Assembly: GCA_964607705.1 (NCBI GenBank)
Contig: CAZSLI010000005.1
Location: forward strand, 62,001-126,000
DNA length: 64,000 nt
Direction: 5' to 3'
From: CAZSLI01 sp964607705
Lineage (GTDB): Bacteria; Actinomycetota; Coriobacteriia; Anaerosomatales; PHET01
Shown here in pieces: positions 9,479-19,184 of the stretch. A program made the translations under genes and the position numbers. The notes under the pieces were generated by a model that made no database searches, was not told where the DNA came from, and saw only the letters and a list, made by a program, of their open reading frames with translations. Numbering within the stretch: position 1 is the first letter of the stretch; every line of letters begins with the position of its first letter.

Positions 9479-10579
9479 CTAGGGCGCCGCCGTCGGTTCG
9501 TCGGAAGCCGGCACCAGTCGCTGGTACTGGGCGAGGATCGCCTCGAGCTGTTGCGGGCCGTCGACCGGCTGGCCCTCGGCGAGCCGCTTCTGGGCGGAGA
9601 GGGGCAGCGCGTCCACAGGCACGTCGGTCTCCCTGACGAGCCAGCGCAGCGTGTAGCCGGCGACGTCGCCGGGGACTCCTCGGTAGGCGACGACCATGCC
9701 GTTTTCGGCGATCACGAAGTAGCGCGTCTGGGCGTAGCGGTAGGTGCCGTACGCGACGCCGGCGATGAGCAGTGCCGCGGCGAGCACCCAGCCGAGCGTG
9801 AGCAGCAGGAGCCGGCCGATGCCGCCACCGCCATCAGAACCGCCCTCTCGCAGCGGTTTCGCGCCTTCGGTGATGTCGACCACGACCACGGATATGTTGT
9901 CGTGCCCGCCGGCTTCGTTGGCGGCATCGATGAGCGCCGCGGCTGCGATATCCGGCTCACGGTACCCGCCGAGGAGTTCGGCGATCTTGGGGTCCTCGAG
10001 CATGCTGGTGAGGCCGTCGGAGCAGAGCATGAGGCGGTCGCCCGCGCTGGCCTGCACCTCGTAGGTGTCGGCCTCCATGTTGGCGTCGGTTCCAAGCGCC
10101 CGGGTGATGACGCTGCGGTTCGGGTGGACCCGCGACTCTTCCTCTGTGATCTGGCCGCGCCGGATGAGATCTGCGACCATCGAGTGGTCCTCGGTCACGC
10201 GCTCCAGGTGGCCGTCTCGGAGCAGGTACGCGCGCGAGTCGCCCACGTGCGCGAGCGCGATGCGGCCGTTCTCGACGAGCGCGGCCGTGATAGTCGTGCC
10301 CATGCCGGCGCGCCCGATGCCTTCCTTGGCGGCTCGAAGCACCTCACGGTTGGCGGCCTTGACCGCTCGTGCGAGCGCCTTCACATCCGCACGCCGAGGA
10401 GCGTGGTCGCGGACCGTCTCGACCGCGATCGAGCTGGCGACCTCGCCGGCCTCGTGCCCGCCCAGCCCGTCGGCGACCACGAAGAGCGGCGGCTGCGCGA
10501 GTACCGAGTCCTCGTTATGCGTGCGCACGCGACCGATGTCTGTGCGAGCGGCCCATGTCTGCCGGTTGCGCGCCGTCAT
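9479..10579 (-). CDS. pstP: PP2C-family serine/threonine phosphatase (PstP/Stp type)
   Basis: Mn/Mg-dependent phosphatase that reverses the operon's kinases, 366 residues. The PP2C core (about 1-240) has the metal-binding motifs RTHNEDS, VADGLGGHEAGE, HVGDSRAYL and LCSDGLTSML, and a distal GGHDNISVVVV. One membrane helix at about 258-280 leads to a roughly 80-residue extracytoplasmic tail with no recognised fold. The ATG overlaps the stop of the upstream FHA gene (ATGA), so translation is coupled. Length and topology match mycobacterial PstP. Confidence 0.94.
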   Translation of the reverse strand: MTARNRQTWAARTDIGRVRTHNEDSVLAQPPLFVVADGLGGHEAGEVASSIAVETVRDHAPRRADVKALARAVKAANREVLRAAKEGIGRAGMGTTITAALVENGRIALAHVGDSRAYLLRDGHLERVTEDHSMVADLIRRGQITEEESRVHPNRSVITRALGTDANMEADTYEVQASAGDRLMLCSDGLTSMLEDPKIAELLGGYREPDIAAAALIDAANEAGGHDNISVVVVDITEGAKPLREGGSDGGGGIGRLLLLTLGWVLAAALLIAGVAYGTYRYAQTRYFVIAENGMVVAYRGVPGDVAGYTLRWLVRETDVPVDALPLSAQKRLAEGQPVDGPQQLEAILAQYQRLVPASDEPTAAP

Positions 10580-10992
10580 GAGCGGTCCACCGACAAGCGG
10601 ACGTCACCGATGTCGATGCGGTCGCCGGGGCGCAGGGACTGCGGCCGGGTGACGCGCGTGCCGTTGAGCAGCGTGCCGTTCGTGGATCCGAGGTCCTCGA
10701 GCACGACCTGGTCTCCGGCGAGCGAAAGTCGCGCATGCCGGCCGGAGACGAACTCGTCTCCGATGACGATGTCGGCTCCGGGCGAGCGCCCGATGACAAC
10801 CGGCCCGGTGATCGGCACGGCGACGCCCTTGAGCTCGGCCGGCCCGTTCACCACGCGGACGGTGAAGACGGCCCCATGCTTGGTGCGCGAGCCGGATACG
10901 AGCCCGATCCCGGCGCGTACGGCGGCGAACAGGAACAGGTACAAGAGCGCGAGCAGCAGGATCCGGCCTGCGAACAGGGCGAGATCGACCAC
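10576..10992 (-). CDS. fhaB: FHA-domain protein with N-terminal membrane helix (FhaB/FipA-like)
   Basis: 138-residue protein: one N-terminal membrane helix (about 5-25), then a forkhead-associated phosphothreonine-binding domain. FHA signature residues are GRSPGADIVI, SGRHARL, and LGSTNGTLLNG. In Actinobacteria FhaB recruits phosphorylated partners to the cell-wall machinery. A longer frame reaching 11070 overlaps the upstream FHA gene. The GTG at 10992, 4 nt beyond that gene's stop, is the sensible start and opens directly into the membrane helix. Confidence 0.9.
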   Translation of the reverse strand: MVDLALFAGRILLLALLYLFLFAAVRAGIGLVSGSRTKHGAVFTVRVVNGPAELKGVAVPITGPVVIGRSPGADIVIGDEFVSGRHARLSLAGDQVVLEDLGSTNGTLLNGTRVTRPQSLRPGDRIDIGDVRLSVDRS

Positions 10993-10996
10993 GCGC

Positions 10997-11866
10997 TCAG
11001 CCCCTCGGCTCGTTGTAGATGAGCTCAGAGACGCCGATGACGATCGCGTCACCGTCACGAAGTCGTACACGGCTGGTGAGGCGTTCGCCGTTGAGGAGCG
11101 TCCCGTTGGTCGAGCCGAGGTCCTCGATCACCCAACCCGCACCTTCGCGCTCGATCGCGGCGTGCTCCCGCGAGGCGTTCGCATCCGGCAGGCAGATGTC
11201 GCAGCGCTTGAGCCGACCTATCACCATGCGGTCGCCGGTGAGCGCGACGTCATGCTCGATGCCGCGGATGGTGACAGTCGCGATGCCTGGCGCGGCGCCG
11301 GGGCGCGAGGCGAGCGGGGGCGCGTCCTCGGCGGACTCGGCGTCGAAGAAGGCTGGGGCAGGGGCGGCGGCCACTCCGGCTGCCGCCATGGGAGCGGCTC
11401 CGGCAAAGGGCTCATCGGCGTACGGAGCGTCGGTCCCCGCAGAGGGGCCACGCGGCGCCTCGTCGTCGGCGCCACCTAGCTCGGCTGCGATCTCGTCGGG
11501 CGAAAGGAACTCGCCGATGACCTCGAAGCGGCCGAGCTTGAGCTCGTCATCGACGAGGAAGCGCACGCGCGGCCGGGCGGTGAACTGGTAGCTCTTCTCG
11601 CGCGCATATCCCACGAGGTAGGTCTCAAGCTCGCCGGCGAGCGTGTCAGAGAAGCCGCCCAACTGCTCGCCGTCAGCAGGGGAGAGCAGGATCGAATACA
11701 CGGTAGGGGCGTAGACCTTACCCACGCCGAGCTTGCGCCGACGGTCCATCTCCTTCGCGCAGGCACGCGCGAGTTCCGCGGGCTGCACGGGAGAGCGGAA
11801 GACGCCGGCGAACACGCCCTCCACCGCGCGGCCCACCCGGTCTTCGAAGTCGGAAAGCAAACTCAT
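10997..11866 (-). CDS. fhaA: FhaA-like protein: DUF3662 domain plus C-terminal FHA domain
   Basis: 289 residues. The N-terminal 120 residues are the DUF3662 domain (begins MSLLSDFEDRVG, later FRSPVQPAELAR), then an Ala/Pro-rich linker of about 80 residues, then an FHA domain with IGRLKRCDICLPD, SREHAAI and LGSTNGTLLNGE. The start at 11866 is chosen because DUF3662 proteins begin here and the kinase stop lies one base upstream. A 31-residue extension of the frame runs antiparallel into the kinase coding region and is spurious. It is expected to bind phosphothreonine on the kinases or on cell-wall synthesis proteins. Confidence 0.92.
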   Translation of the reverse strand: MSLLSDFEDRVGRAVEGVFAGVFRSPVQPAELARACAKEMDRRRKLGVGKVYAPTVYSILLSPADGEQLGGFSDTLAGELETYLVGYAREKSYQFTARPRVRFLVDDELKLGRFEVIGEFLSPDEIAAELGGADDEAPRGPSAGTDAPYADEPFAGAAPMAAAGVAAAPAPAFFDAESAEDAPPLASRPGAAPGIATVTIRGIEHDVALTGDRMVIGRLKRCDICLPDANASREHAAIEREGAGWVIEDLGSTNGTLLNGERLTSRVRLRDGDAIVIGVSELIYNEPRG

Positions 11867-11867
11867 G

Positions 11868-13637
11868 CTAGTCGTCCTCGTAGTCGCTTGGCTGTAGTGC
11901 GAGCGGCTCTTCTTCCTCGGCACGCAAAGGCGCACCGAGCGCCGCGACGAGCAGCACAAGTATAAGTGAGGCGCCGAGCGTCACGGCGAGTTCGGGACTT
12001 TCGTACCCACCCGCCGTCCCCGTGGCTTGGGCGACCCGGTCCGCCAGCAGGTAAGCCCCGCCGAGGATCGCGCTCCCAGCCAGCGCGCCGACTGTCGCGC
12101 CCAGCCGTGTCGCGCGCGAGCAGGCGAGTGACATCGCGATCGCCGCCAGCGGCCAGCCGGCCAAAGCGACCCACGCGCCGGGCGACGTGACGAGCGCCGC
12201 GACTGCAGCCGCAGACAGGTTCGCGTGCCAGATGTCGAAGGCGTAGCTCGGGACCACCGAGAGGTAGGGCTCGGGGTTGAGTGACGCCGCCGAGGCGACC
12301 ATCGTGAGCGCGCCGCCGAGGACCGCCGTCACGCCCGCACGAAGAGGCGGGAGCGAGAACCCGGCGAGCAGCGGCTGGGCGAACGCCATGCGTGCGAGCG
12401 CGAGGATGGGGCCGGAGAGCGGCAGCACTGCCGCCCCGGCGCTTCTGCGAGCGAACAGCCACCACCACGCCCCGCCGAGCAGCAGCACCGCGATGCCGAC
12501 GACCCACGCGCCGCCGGCTATCAGGCCGACCACGAAGCAGGCGAGGCCCAGTCCGATCCCGAGCCCCGGCGCGAGCGCTGCCGCCAGCGCGACCAGCGCC
12601 ACGGCGCCGAATAACGCGAGCGACTCGAGGCCGAGCGGCGTAAGCCCGGCCCACGCGAGCCAGGCGGCTTCCACTGCGGCGAGCGCGCGAGCCACGGCCA
12701 TGCCCGCGCGGCCGTTGAGCCGGTCCCAAAGCCCGATACCGGCAGGCGCCGAGTCCTCGGCGTCGTCTTCCTCGGAGTAGGCCTCCACGAGCGACGCTAT
12801 CGAAGCACGGCCCTCTTCGGCATCGCCGAGGAGTGGCAGCAGCGCGTCGGCGAACGCGCCAACGTGGGGATAGCGGTCGGCAGGGCGAGGGCCGAGAGCT
12901 GCAAGCAGCACATCATCGACCGCCGCCGGGATGTGCGGGTCGTACGTCGAGGGGAGTGGTGGCTCGTAGACCTCGAGGCGCACGATCGCACCCTCGGTCG
13001 TGGCGTCCGCGAAGGGGTTGTCCCCTGTGACGATCTCGTACGTGAGCGCGGCGAGCGCCCACTCGTCGGTCCGCTCGGAGACCGGAGAGCCCTCGAGCTG
13101 CTCGATCGGCATATATCCGGGCGTGCCGCCGAACGCGGAACCGTGCCCCGCAAGCGTGGACAGCTCGGCGATCCCGAAGTCGGCGACCTTCGCGCGACCG
13201 CTCCGGGTGAACAGCACGTTCTCGGGCTTGATGTCGAGGTGCAGCACGCCGTTCTCGTGTGCGAACACGATCGCCGAGGAAACGTCGGCGAAGATGGCCG
13301 CGGCCTCGTCGAGCGTGAGCGAGCCGCCCACGTCGTCGAGCAGGTCGGCGAGCGAACGTCCGTCCACGTACTCCATGACGAGGAACGCCTCGTCGGAGTC
13401 CATGTCGAAGTCGAAGACGGTGACGATGTTGGGGTGGTTGAGCATGGCGGCGGTCCGAGCCTCCGCGAGTCCGTGTGGGCGCTCGGGCGCTCCGTAGGCA
13501 TCGCGGGGAAGAGGAAGCCGCTTGATGGCGACGCGGCGCTGCATCCGGGTGTCCCATGCCAGCGTCACCAGACCGAAGGCGCCTTCGGCGAGGTCCTCGA
13601 GAGGACGGTAGCGATCGAGGATGAGCTGGCCGTCCAC
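11868..13637 (-). CDS. Membrane serine/threonine kinase with polytopic C-terminus, non-RD catalytic loop
   Basis: 589 residues. The kinase domain spans about 8-265 (AEGAFGLVTLA, VAIKRLP with the catalytic Lys, HLDIKPENVLF, DFGIAELS, GTPGYMPIEQL). The catalytic loop reads HLD instead of HRD, so this is a non-RD kinase and probably does not need the usual activation-loop phosphorylation. Residues 310-575 hold about 8 hydrophobic helices and an acidic tail (EEEEP, DYEDD), with no PASTA repeats. First gene of the operon, one base from fhaA. The membrane domain is of unknown function, possibly a ligand sensor. Confidence 0.9.
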   Translation of the reverse strand: MDGQLILDRYRPLEDLAEGAFGLVTLAWDTRMQRRVAIKRLPLPRDAYGAPERPHGLAEARTAAMLNHPNIVTVFDFDMDSDEAFLVMEYVDGRSLADLLDDVGGSLTLDEAAAIFADVSSAIVFAHENGVLHLDIKPENVLFTRSGRAKVADFGIAELSTLAGHGSAFGGTPGYMPIEQLEGSPVSERTDEWALAALTYEIVTGDNPFADATTEGAIVRLEVYEPPLPSTYDPHIPAAVDDVLLAALGPRPADRYPHVGAFADALLPLLGDAEEGRASIASLVEAYSEEDDAEDSAPAGIGLWDRLNGRAGMAVARALAAVEAAWLAWAGLTPLGLESLALFGAVALVALAAALAPGLGIGLGLACFVVGLIAGGAWVVGIAVLLLGGAWWWLFARRSAGAAVLPLSGPILALARMAFAQPLLAGFSLPPLRAGVTAVLGGALTMVASAASLNPEPYLSVVPSYAFDIWHANLSAAAVAALVTSPGAWVALAGWPLAAIAMSLACSRATRLGATVGALAGSAILGGAYLLADRVAQATGTAGGYESPELAVTLGASLILVLLVAALGAPLRAEEEEPLALQPSDYEDD

Positions 13638-13825
13638 GCGGCTCCGTTCGGGTCGGACGAGGCGGCCTTCTCAGGCAGCGCCGGCGGCCCCTCAGTTCTT
13701 CACCGCCGCGCCCATTCTATCGGTTTGACGGACACGGGCGGGCGCGCCGGTTGACGGACGGTGAAAGACTGCATAAACTTCGACGCCTGAACTGTTCGAC
13801 GTACGAAGCAGTAGGGGAATCATCT

Positions 13826-14293
13826 GTGACTTCACCACAACGCGAGCGCAGTGCCGACTACGACGCCCTTGTCGACGAGCTCGACGCCACCGTCACCATG
13901 CTGGGGCGCCTGTTCTCGGCGCGTCACGCGCACCCGTGCGAGGCGGGCTCCCTCAGCGCTCCTCAGGTCCTGACGCTCCGCGTGCTCGCGGAGGCGGGGC
14001 CCACCAAGAGCGGGGACGTCGCAGGCTTCCTCGGCATCAAGGCGCCTGCTACGACGGCGCTCGTGGACGGGCTTGTCCGTGACGGCCTCGTGGAGCGCGA
14101 GCCCGACGCCGACGATCGTCGCATCACGCGCGTCTGCATCACCGACCCCGGCCGAGAGGCCCTCCAGATCGCCGAGGAGATGCGCCGCGAGCACATGCGC
14201 CGCTACATGTCGGTGCTCTCCGACGATGACATCCGCACCCTGATCCGCATCCAGCGCACGCTGATCGACGCCATGGTCAGCAACCGCGTCTAG
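13826..14293 (+). CDS. MarR-family transcriptional regulator
   Basis: 155-residue winged-helix repressor. The recognition region is KSGDVAGFLGIKAPATTALVDGL and the wing is EPDADDRRITRVCITDPG. The annotated GTG has GTAGGGG about 8 nt upstream. The longer frame from 13751 adds an unlikely leader. It is 32 bp before the RND exporter on the same strand, so it most likely regulates that gene and itself in response to a small molecule. The ligand is unknown. Confidence 0.9.
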   Translation: MTSPQRERSADYDALVDELDATVTMLGRLFSARHAHPCEAGSLSAPQVLTLRVLAEAGPTKSGDVAGFLGIKAPATTALVDGLVRDGLVEREPDADDRRITRVCITDPGREALQIAEEMRREHMRRYMSVLSDDDIRTLIRIQRTLIDAMVSNRV

Positions 14294-14325
14294 CAGGCAA
14301 GAAGACCCCGAAGGGACGCTTTCGA

Positions 14326-17300
14326 ATGGACCGCATCACACGCTTCTCACTCAAGAATGGTGCCGCGATCGTCATCATCGCCCTCCTGGTGATGGTGGGC
14401 GGCATCTGGTCGGCGATGAGTCTCCGCAAGGAGTCGATGCCCGACGTAAACATCCCCATCGTCGCCGTCGTGACGCCGTACCCGGGCGCCGCGCCTCAAG
14501 ACGTCTACGACAACATCACCGACCCGATGGAGAAGGCGATGCGGGGGGTCGCCGGGGTCAAGACGGTGAGCGGCCAGTCGAACGACTCGGTCTCGGTGGT
14601 CATCGCCGAGTTCAGCTACTCCCAGGACATGGAGAAGGCCGAGGCCGACGTCAACAAGGCGCTCGCCGGCGTGAAGATCCCCGAGAACGCCATCAAGCCG
14701 ACGGTCTCGCGCATCAGCTTCGGCTCGGCGCCCGTCCTGCGGATCGCCGTCCTCGGCGACCCTGCGCAGGCCGAGGCGCTCCGCTCAGAGGTCCGCGATA
14801 GCGTGATCCCGGGCCTGAAGGGCGTCGAAGGCGTGGGCGACGCGAAGCTCGCGGCCGATTCGCCCTACGCGATCCGGATCAAGCTCGATCCCGCCAAGCT
14901 CAAGAAGAAAGGGCTGACCGCGGAGTCGGTCATCCAGCAGCTGCAGGCAGCCAACCTGTCGTTCCCGGTGGGCGCCGTCGATCTCGGTCAGACGCAGGAG
15001 CCGATCCGTGTGGGCGGCAGCATCGAGAGCGTTCAGGCCATCAAGGACTTCAAGGTCGCCGTCTACCCCAACCAGAACGAGATCATGGGCAAGGCGTTCG
15101 CCCAGATCGGCAGCGGCATGGGGGCGCTCGGCAAGGGGATGGGCGCGCTCGCGCAGGGCATGGGCCAGGGCTTCTCGGCGCTGGGAAGCGGCATGGGGCA
15201 GCTCGGCTCCGCCACCGGCGAGGTTGGCATGCAGGCGGGACTCATCAACGGCATCCAGCAGACGCAAGCGCAGATGTACTCGATCAAGTACGACGCGCTG
15301 CCCGCTCTCAGGGCAGCCGCGTCACACATGGACTCCACCACCGCCGAGTACGCCCAGATCCAGGGGCAGATCGCGGGCATGGAGGCCGCTCTGCCGATGA
15401 TGCAGAACGCGATCAACGGCATGCAGGGACAGATCACCAGCTCGCAGCAGAAGCTCATGGCGCAGTCCAAGTCGATGGGGTCCTCGGCGGGCGGGATGTC
15501 GGCGCCCAGCGGCGGCTCTGGCTCCATGGCAGCTCCTTCCGGCGGCAGCGCGATCAAGATGGCGATCGGCACCGTGAAGCTCTCGCAGGTCGCAGACGTC
15601 AGCTACGGCCCTGCCGAGGGCACGGTGGGCAGCCGCGCCAACGGGCAGCCGGCCGCGCTCATCGACGTGGTCCGCACGCAGGACGGAAACACCGTCGAGG
15701 TCACCACGAACGTCCGCAAGGAGATGAACCGGCTCGCCAAGACCCTGCCGGCCGGCACTAAGGTCGAGTACGTCTACGACTCCGCGACCGGCATCAACGC
15801 CTCAATCGAGGGCATGCTGCGTGAGGGCGTGCTCGGCGCCATCTTCGCGGTCATCATCATCTTGCTGTTCCTCAGGAACTGGCGCGCCACCGTCATCGCG
15901 GCGGTCTCCATTCCGCTCTCGATCCTCATCGCGATGGCGGCGCTCGGCTGGACCGGCATCACGCTCAACGTCATGACGCTCGGCGGCCTCACGGTCGCGA
16001 TCGGGCGCGTGGTCGACGACGCGATCGTCGTCATCGAGAACATCTTCCGGCACCTGCAGAAGGGCGAGGCGCGCGACGCCGAGACCATCCGCAAGGCCAC
16101 TGCCGAGGTTTCCTCGGCGATCACGAGCTCCACGCTCACCACGGTCGCGGTCTTCGTGCCGTTGGGTCTCGTGAGCGGCATCATCGGCAAGATCTTCCAG
16201 CCGTTCGCGCTCACGGTGGGCATCTCGCTGCTCGCATCGCTGCTCGTCGCGATCACCGTCGTGCCGCTGATGGCCAAGTGGATGCTGCTGCGCGGCAAGC
16301 TGCCGAAGCACCGCGACGAGGCGGTCGACCCGAGCAAGAGCACCCTGATGTATCGCGGCTTGCTCGGCTGGGCGCTCGATCACCGGGCGGTCGTCTCGCT
16401 CATCGCCGTGGCCATGCTGGTGGGCTCCATCGCGCTCGTGCCGCTCATCGGCACCGGGTTCGTGCCTGAGACCAAGGAGAAGTACCTCTCGGTCGCCGTC
16501 GAGTATCCCGAGGGCACCAAGGCGTCTGCCGTGGATGGCACCGTCCGTCAGATCGAGTCGATGCTCGATGCCGAGAAGTCGGTCAACTTCCACCAGGCCA
16601 CCGTGGGCGCGAGCTCGAGCTCGGTAAGCATGAGCGAGGGCATGGGCGGCACCAACAAGGCCGCGATGTTCGTGCGCCTCGATGAGAACGCCGACACCGA
16701 CGCCGTGCTGAAGCGCCTGCGCGCCAAGGCGGAGCCACTCTTGGTGGACGGCACCAAGGTGATCTTCTCGGCGGTCAGCACGGCTGGCGGCTCGGGCGAC
16801 CTCGAGGTGCTGGTGACCGGCGACAGCCTGCCGGCCATTCGCGAGGCGAGCGATCGGGTCACGGCCGCGCTCAAGACGGTCCCGAACCTCGAGAACGTCT
16901 CGAGCAACCTGGGCACGAGCCGGCCGCAGATCGTGGTGGACGTCGACGAGACGAAGGCCGCGAAGTACGGCCTCAACGCCGCCATGGTCGCCGGCACGGT
17001 GCGCGGTCTGGTCGCCGAGCAGAAGGCCGGCACCATCAAGCTCGATGGCCAGCCCACCGACGTCATGTACACGCTCGCCCTGAGCGACAAGAACCGCGCG
17101 GCGAAGATGCGCAAGCTCGAGCTCAGCACGCCGCTCGGAAAGACCATCAAGATCACGCAGGTCGCATCGGTCGTCGAGACCGGCTCACCGGTCGCCGTGC
17201 TCACGCGTAACGGCGAGCAGTACGCGACGGTCGCCGGGCACGTCTCGGCACGCGACTCGGGCTCGGTCATCTCGGCGGTGAAGGCGAAGCTCGCGACCGT

Positions 17301-17919
17301 CGACCTGCCCAAGGGCGTGAAGGTCGAAGTGTCCGGGCAGGCGGAGATGATGAGCGAGTCGTTCTCGCAGCTGGGCCTCGCGATGCTCTTCGCGATCGGC
17401 GCCGTCTATCTGGTCATGGTGATCGCGTTCGGCGAGGCCGCGGCTCCGCTGGCGATCATGATGTCGCTGCCGCTGGCAGTGGTCGGTGGGCTCATCGGCC
17501 TGTTCGTGGCGGGTGTTCCGCTCGACATGCCTGCCATGGTCGGCGCGCTCATGCTCATCGGCATCGTCGTCACGAACGCGATCGTCCTGGTGGACCGGGT
17601 CCGCAGCAACATCGTGAAGGGCCTCGATCGCCGAGAGGCCCTGCTCGAAGCGGGCCAGACTCGCATGCGTCCTATCCTGATGACCGCCGTCGCGACTATC
17701 ATGGCGCTGGTACCGCTGGCGTCGGGCGCCGCCGAGGGCGCTCTCATCAGCCAGTCCCTCGCGGTCATCGTCATCGGTGGTCTGACGACATCCACGCTGC
17801 TCACGCTCGTGGTCGTCCCGGTCGCCTATGACGTGCTCGAAGGTGCGAAGGACCGGATGTTCGGCAAGGGCCGCGATGCGAATGCGGCTCCGCTGACTCC
17901 GGAGCCCGAGGCGGTGTAA
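14326..17919 (+). CDS. RND-family efflux transporter with a long Met/Gly-rich periplasmic insert
   Basis: 1197-residue proton-driven exporter of the HAE-1/SwrC type: 12 helices, two large extracytoplasmic loops, and RND motifs such as RVVDDAIVVIENI, which carries the helix-4 proton-relay aspartates. Normal members are about 1040 residues. The excess is one insert at about residues 253-405 in the first loop, made of GxGMGxL-type repeats, a helical stretch with LINGIQQTQAQMYS, and a Ser/Gly/Met linker. No membrane fusion protein or outer-membrane partner is encoded nearby, as in Gram-positive SwrC-like exporters. Preceded by a MarR gene in an apparent operon. Confidence 0.93.
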   Translation: MDRITRFSLKNGAAIVIIALLVMVGGIWSAMSLRKESMPDVNIPIVAVVTPYPGAAPQDVYDNITDPMEKAMRGVAGVKTVSGQSNDSVSVVIAEFSYSQDMEKAEADVNKALAGVKIPENAIKPTVSRISFGSAPVLRIAVLGDPAQAEALRSEVRDSVIPGLKGVEGVGDAKLAADSPYAIRIKLDPAKLKKKGLTAESVIQQLQAANLSFPVGAVDLGQTQEPIRVGGSIESVQAIKDFKVAVYPNQNEIMGKAFAQIGSGMGALGKGMGALAQGMGQGFSALGSGMGQLGSATGEVGMQAGLINGIQQTQAQMYSIKYDALPALRAAASHMDSTTAEYAQIQGQIAGMEAALPMMQNAINGMQGQITSSQQKLMAQSKSMGSSAGGMSAPSGGSGSMAAPSGGSAIKMAIGTVKLSQVADVSYGPAEGTVGSRANGQPAALIDVVRTQDGNTVEVTTNVRKEMNRLAKTLPAGTKVEYVYDSATGINASIEGMLREGVLGAIFAVIIILLFLRNWRATVIAAVSIPLSILIAMAALGWTGITLNVMTLGGLTVAIGRVVDDAIVVIENIFRHLQKGEARDAETIRKATAEVSSAITSSTLTTVAVFVPLGLVSGIIGKIFQPFALTVGISLLASLLVAITVVPLMAKWMLLRGKLPKHRDEAVDPSKSTLMYRGLLGWALDHRAVVSLIAVAMLVGSIALVPLIGTGFVPETKEKYLSVAVEYPEGTKASAVDGTVRQIESMLDAEKSVNFHQATVGASSSSVSMSEGMGGTNKAAMFVRLDENADTDAVLKRLRAKAEPLLVDGTKVIFSAVSTAGGSGDLEVLVTGDSLPAIREASDRVTAALKTVPNLENVSSNLGTSRPQIVVDVDETKAAKYGLNAAMVAGTVRGLVAEQKAGTIKLDGQPTDVMYTLALSDKNRAAKMRKLELSTPLGKTIKITQVASVVETGSPVAVLTRNGEQYATVAGHVSARDSGSVISAVKAKLATVDLPKGVKVEVSGQAEMMSESFSQLGLAMLFAIGAVYLVMVIAFGEAAAPLAIMMSLPLAVVGGLIGLFVAGVPLDMPAMVGALMLIGIVVTNAIVLVDRVRSNIVKGLDRREALLEAGQTRMRPILMTAVATIMALVPLASGAAEGALISQSLAVIVIGGLTTSTLLTLVVVPVAYDVLEGAKDRMFGKGRDANAAPLTPEPEAV

Positions 17920-17974
17920 ACGGCGTCCAGCACGTGGCGCCCTAAGGTTCGATAGCGAACGAGAGGCGGCTCCG

Positions 17975-19129
17975 GTGACCCAGTCAGCGCGCTCACTGCG
18001 CATCCTGACCGTCGCCGGGGTCGCCGTCATTCTGGTGCTCATGTGGGCGGGCGCGATCGGACGCGCGAGCCTCGATCGGTCGCGCGGAGAGACCGTGGTG
18101 AGCTGGCTGCAGAAGCCCGTCGGAGAGCGCTCGGTCGACGACCCCACGCTCTACCTGCACGTCAGGCAGCTCATGCTCGAAGGCCGTGGCTACTACGACG
18201 CCGTGCGCGTGGCGCTCGCCGAGGACGGCCCGGTGAGCACCGGGCCCATGGGAGCGGTCCGCATCCGGCTCCCTACCCTGTACTGGCTCTGGTCGGTCCC
18301 CCTGAGCGCGCCGGTGGTCTTCATCGGCGGGCTCCTCGCGCTGTGCTCCCTGGCCGTGGTCGGGGCGCACGTCCTCGGCATACTGACGGTGGGGCCGCGG
18401 CTGGCTTTTGCCGGCACGGTGCCTGTCGCGGCCTACTTCGGGTGGGCGGCATCGAGCTACCGGATCACCTACGCCGAGCCTTGGGCGGCGGCGCTTCTGT
18501 TGGTCTCCGCCGCTTGCTGGGCGCTGCTCGTCGCGCGCGGAGAGCGGTCCCGGAAGAGCGAGTGGGGCTGGCTCGTCGCTTCGGCGGCGTGTGCGCTGGC
18601 CGCTGCGGTAAGCCGCGAGATAGCGGTCTTCGGCCTCGCCGCAGGCCTTGCGGCGGCCGTCGCCTCGCCTCGCCACGTCCGCGCGCATCGGGTGACCGTC
18701 TGGGCGCTCGCGCTGATAGCCTTCGGCGCCGCGTACGTCTCTCACATCGCTGCAACCGGTGGCACGCTGTTCGACGCGCAGAAGGGCGTAGGCCTCTGGG
18801 CCTCGCCCGGACTCGAACGGTTGGTGGCCGTGGCGACCGAGGGCGACGAGCTGCTTCCGCTGTGGGGCATCTTGTCGCTTGCGGCGGTACTGGTCAGTGG
18901 CGCCGGCATCGTCGCCCTGCGCGACCGTTCGCTGAGGGTCTTCGGCATCGTCGCGGCGCTTGTGCCGCTTGCGGGAATGGCGGTGCTCGGCCCGGTCGAC
19001 CCGGGCGGGCACGTGTACGGGTACTGGGGCATCCTCATCAAGCCCATGCTGTGGGCGTTCTTCCCGGCGGGACTCGCGCTTTTGGGCCGAATCGCGCGGT
19101 CGCGTGGAGATGCGACATCGGCGGCGTGA
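17975..19129 (+). CDS. Polytopic membrane protein of unknown function
   Basis: 384 residues with about 9-10 hydrophobic segments and a short basic N-terminus. The layout, with a conserved-looking extracytoplasmic first loop (SVDDPTLYLHVRQLMLEGRGYY) and later aromatic/proline-rich loops, resembles GT-C-type membrane glycosyltransferases, but I see no decisive motif and do not assign one. The GTG at 17975 has GAGAGGCGG upstream. It begins 55 bp after the RND gene and may be read through from it. Confidence 0.55.
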   Translation: MTQSARSLRILTVAGVAVILVLMWAGAIGRASLDRSRGETVVSWLQKPVGERSVDDPTLYLHVRQLMLEGRGYYDAVRVALAEDGPVSTGPMGAVRIRLPTLYWLWSVPLSAPVVFIGGLLALCSLAVVGAHVLGILTVGPRLAFAGTVPVAAYFGWAASSYRITYAEPWAAALLLVSAACWALLVARGERSRKSEWGWLVASAACALAAAVSREIAVFGLAAGLAAAVASPRHVRAHRVTVWALALIAFGAAYVSHIAATGGTLFDAQKGVGLWASPGLERLVAVATEGDELLPLWGILSLAAVLVSGAGIVALRDRSLRVFGIVAALVPLAGMAVLGPVDPGGHVYGYWGILIKPMLWAFFPAGLALLGRIARSRGDATSAA

Positions 19130-19184
19130 GATCGGTTCGCGCTACACTCGCGCCGCTACGGTAGGCCGGGCGAAGGGGGACCCA

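Noticed and set aside
5370..11479. Very long plus-strand frames (hundreds of codons) opposite the kinase, SEDS-PBP and phosphatase genes
   Set aside because: They are Arg/Asp/His-rich antisense shadows typical of high-GC coding DNA. The minus-strand genes carry complete catalytic motifs.
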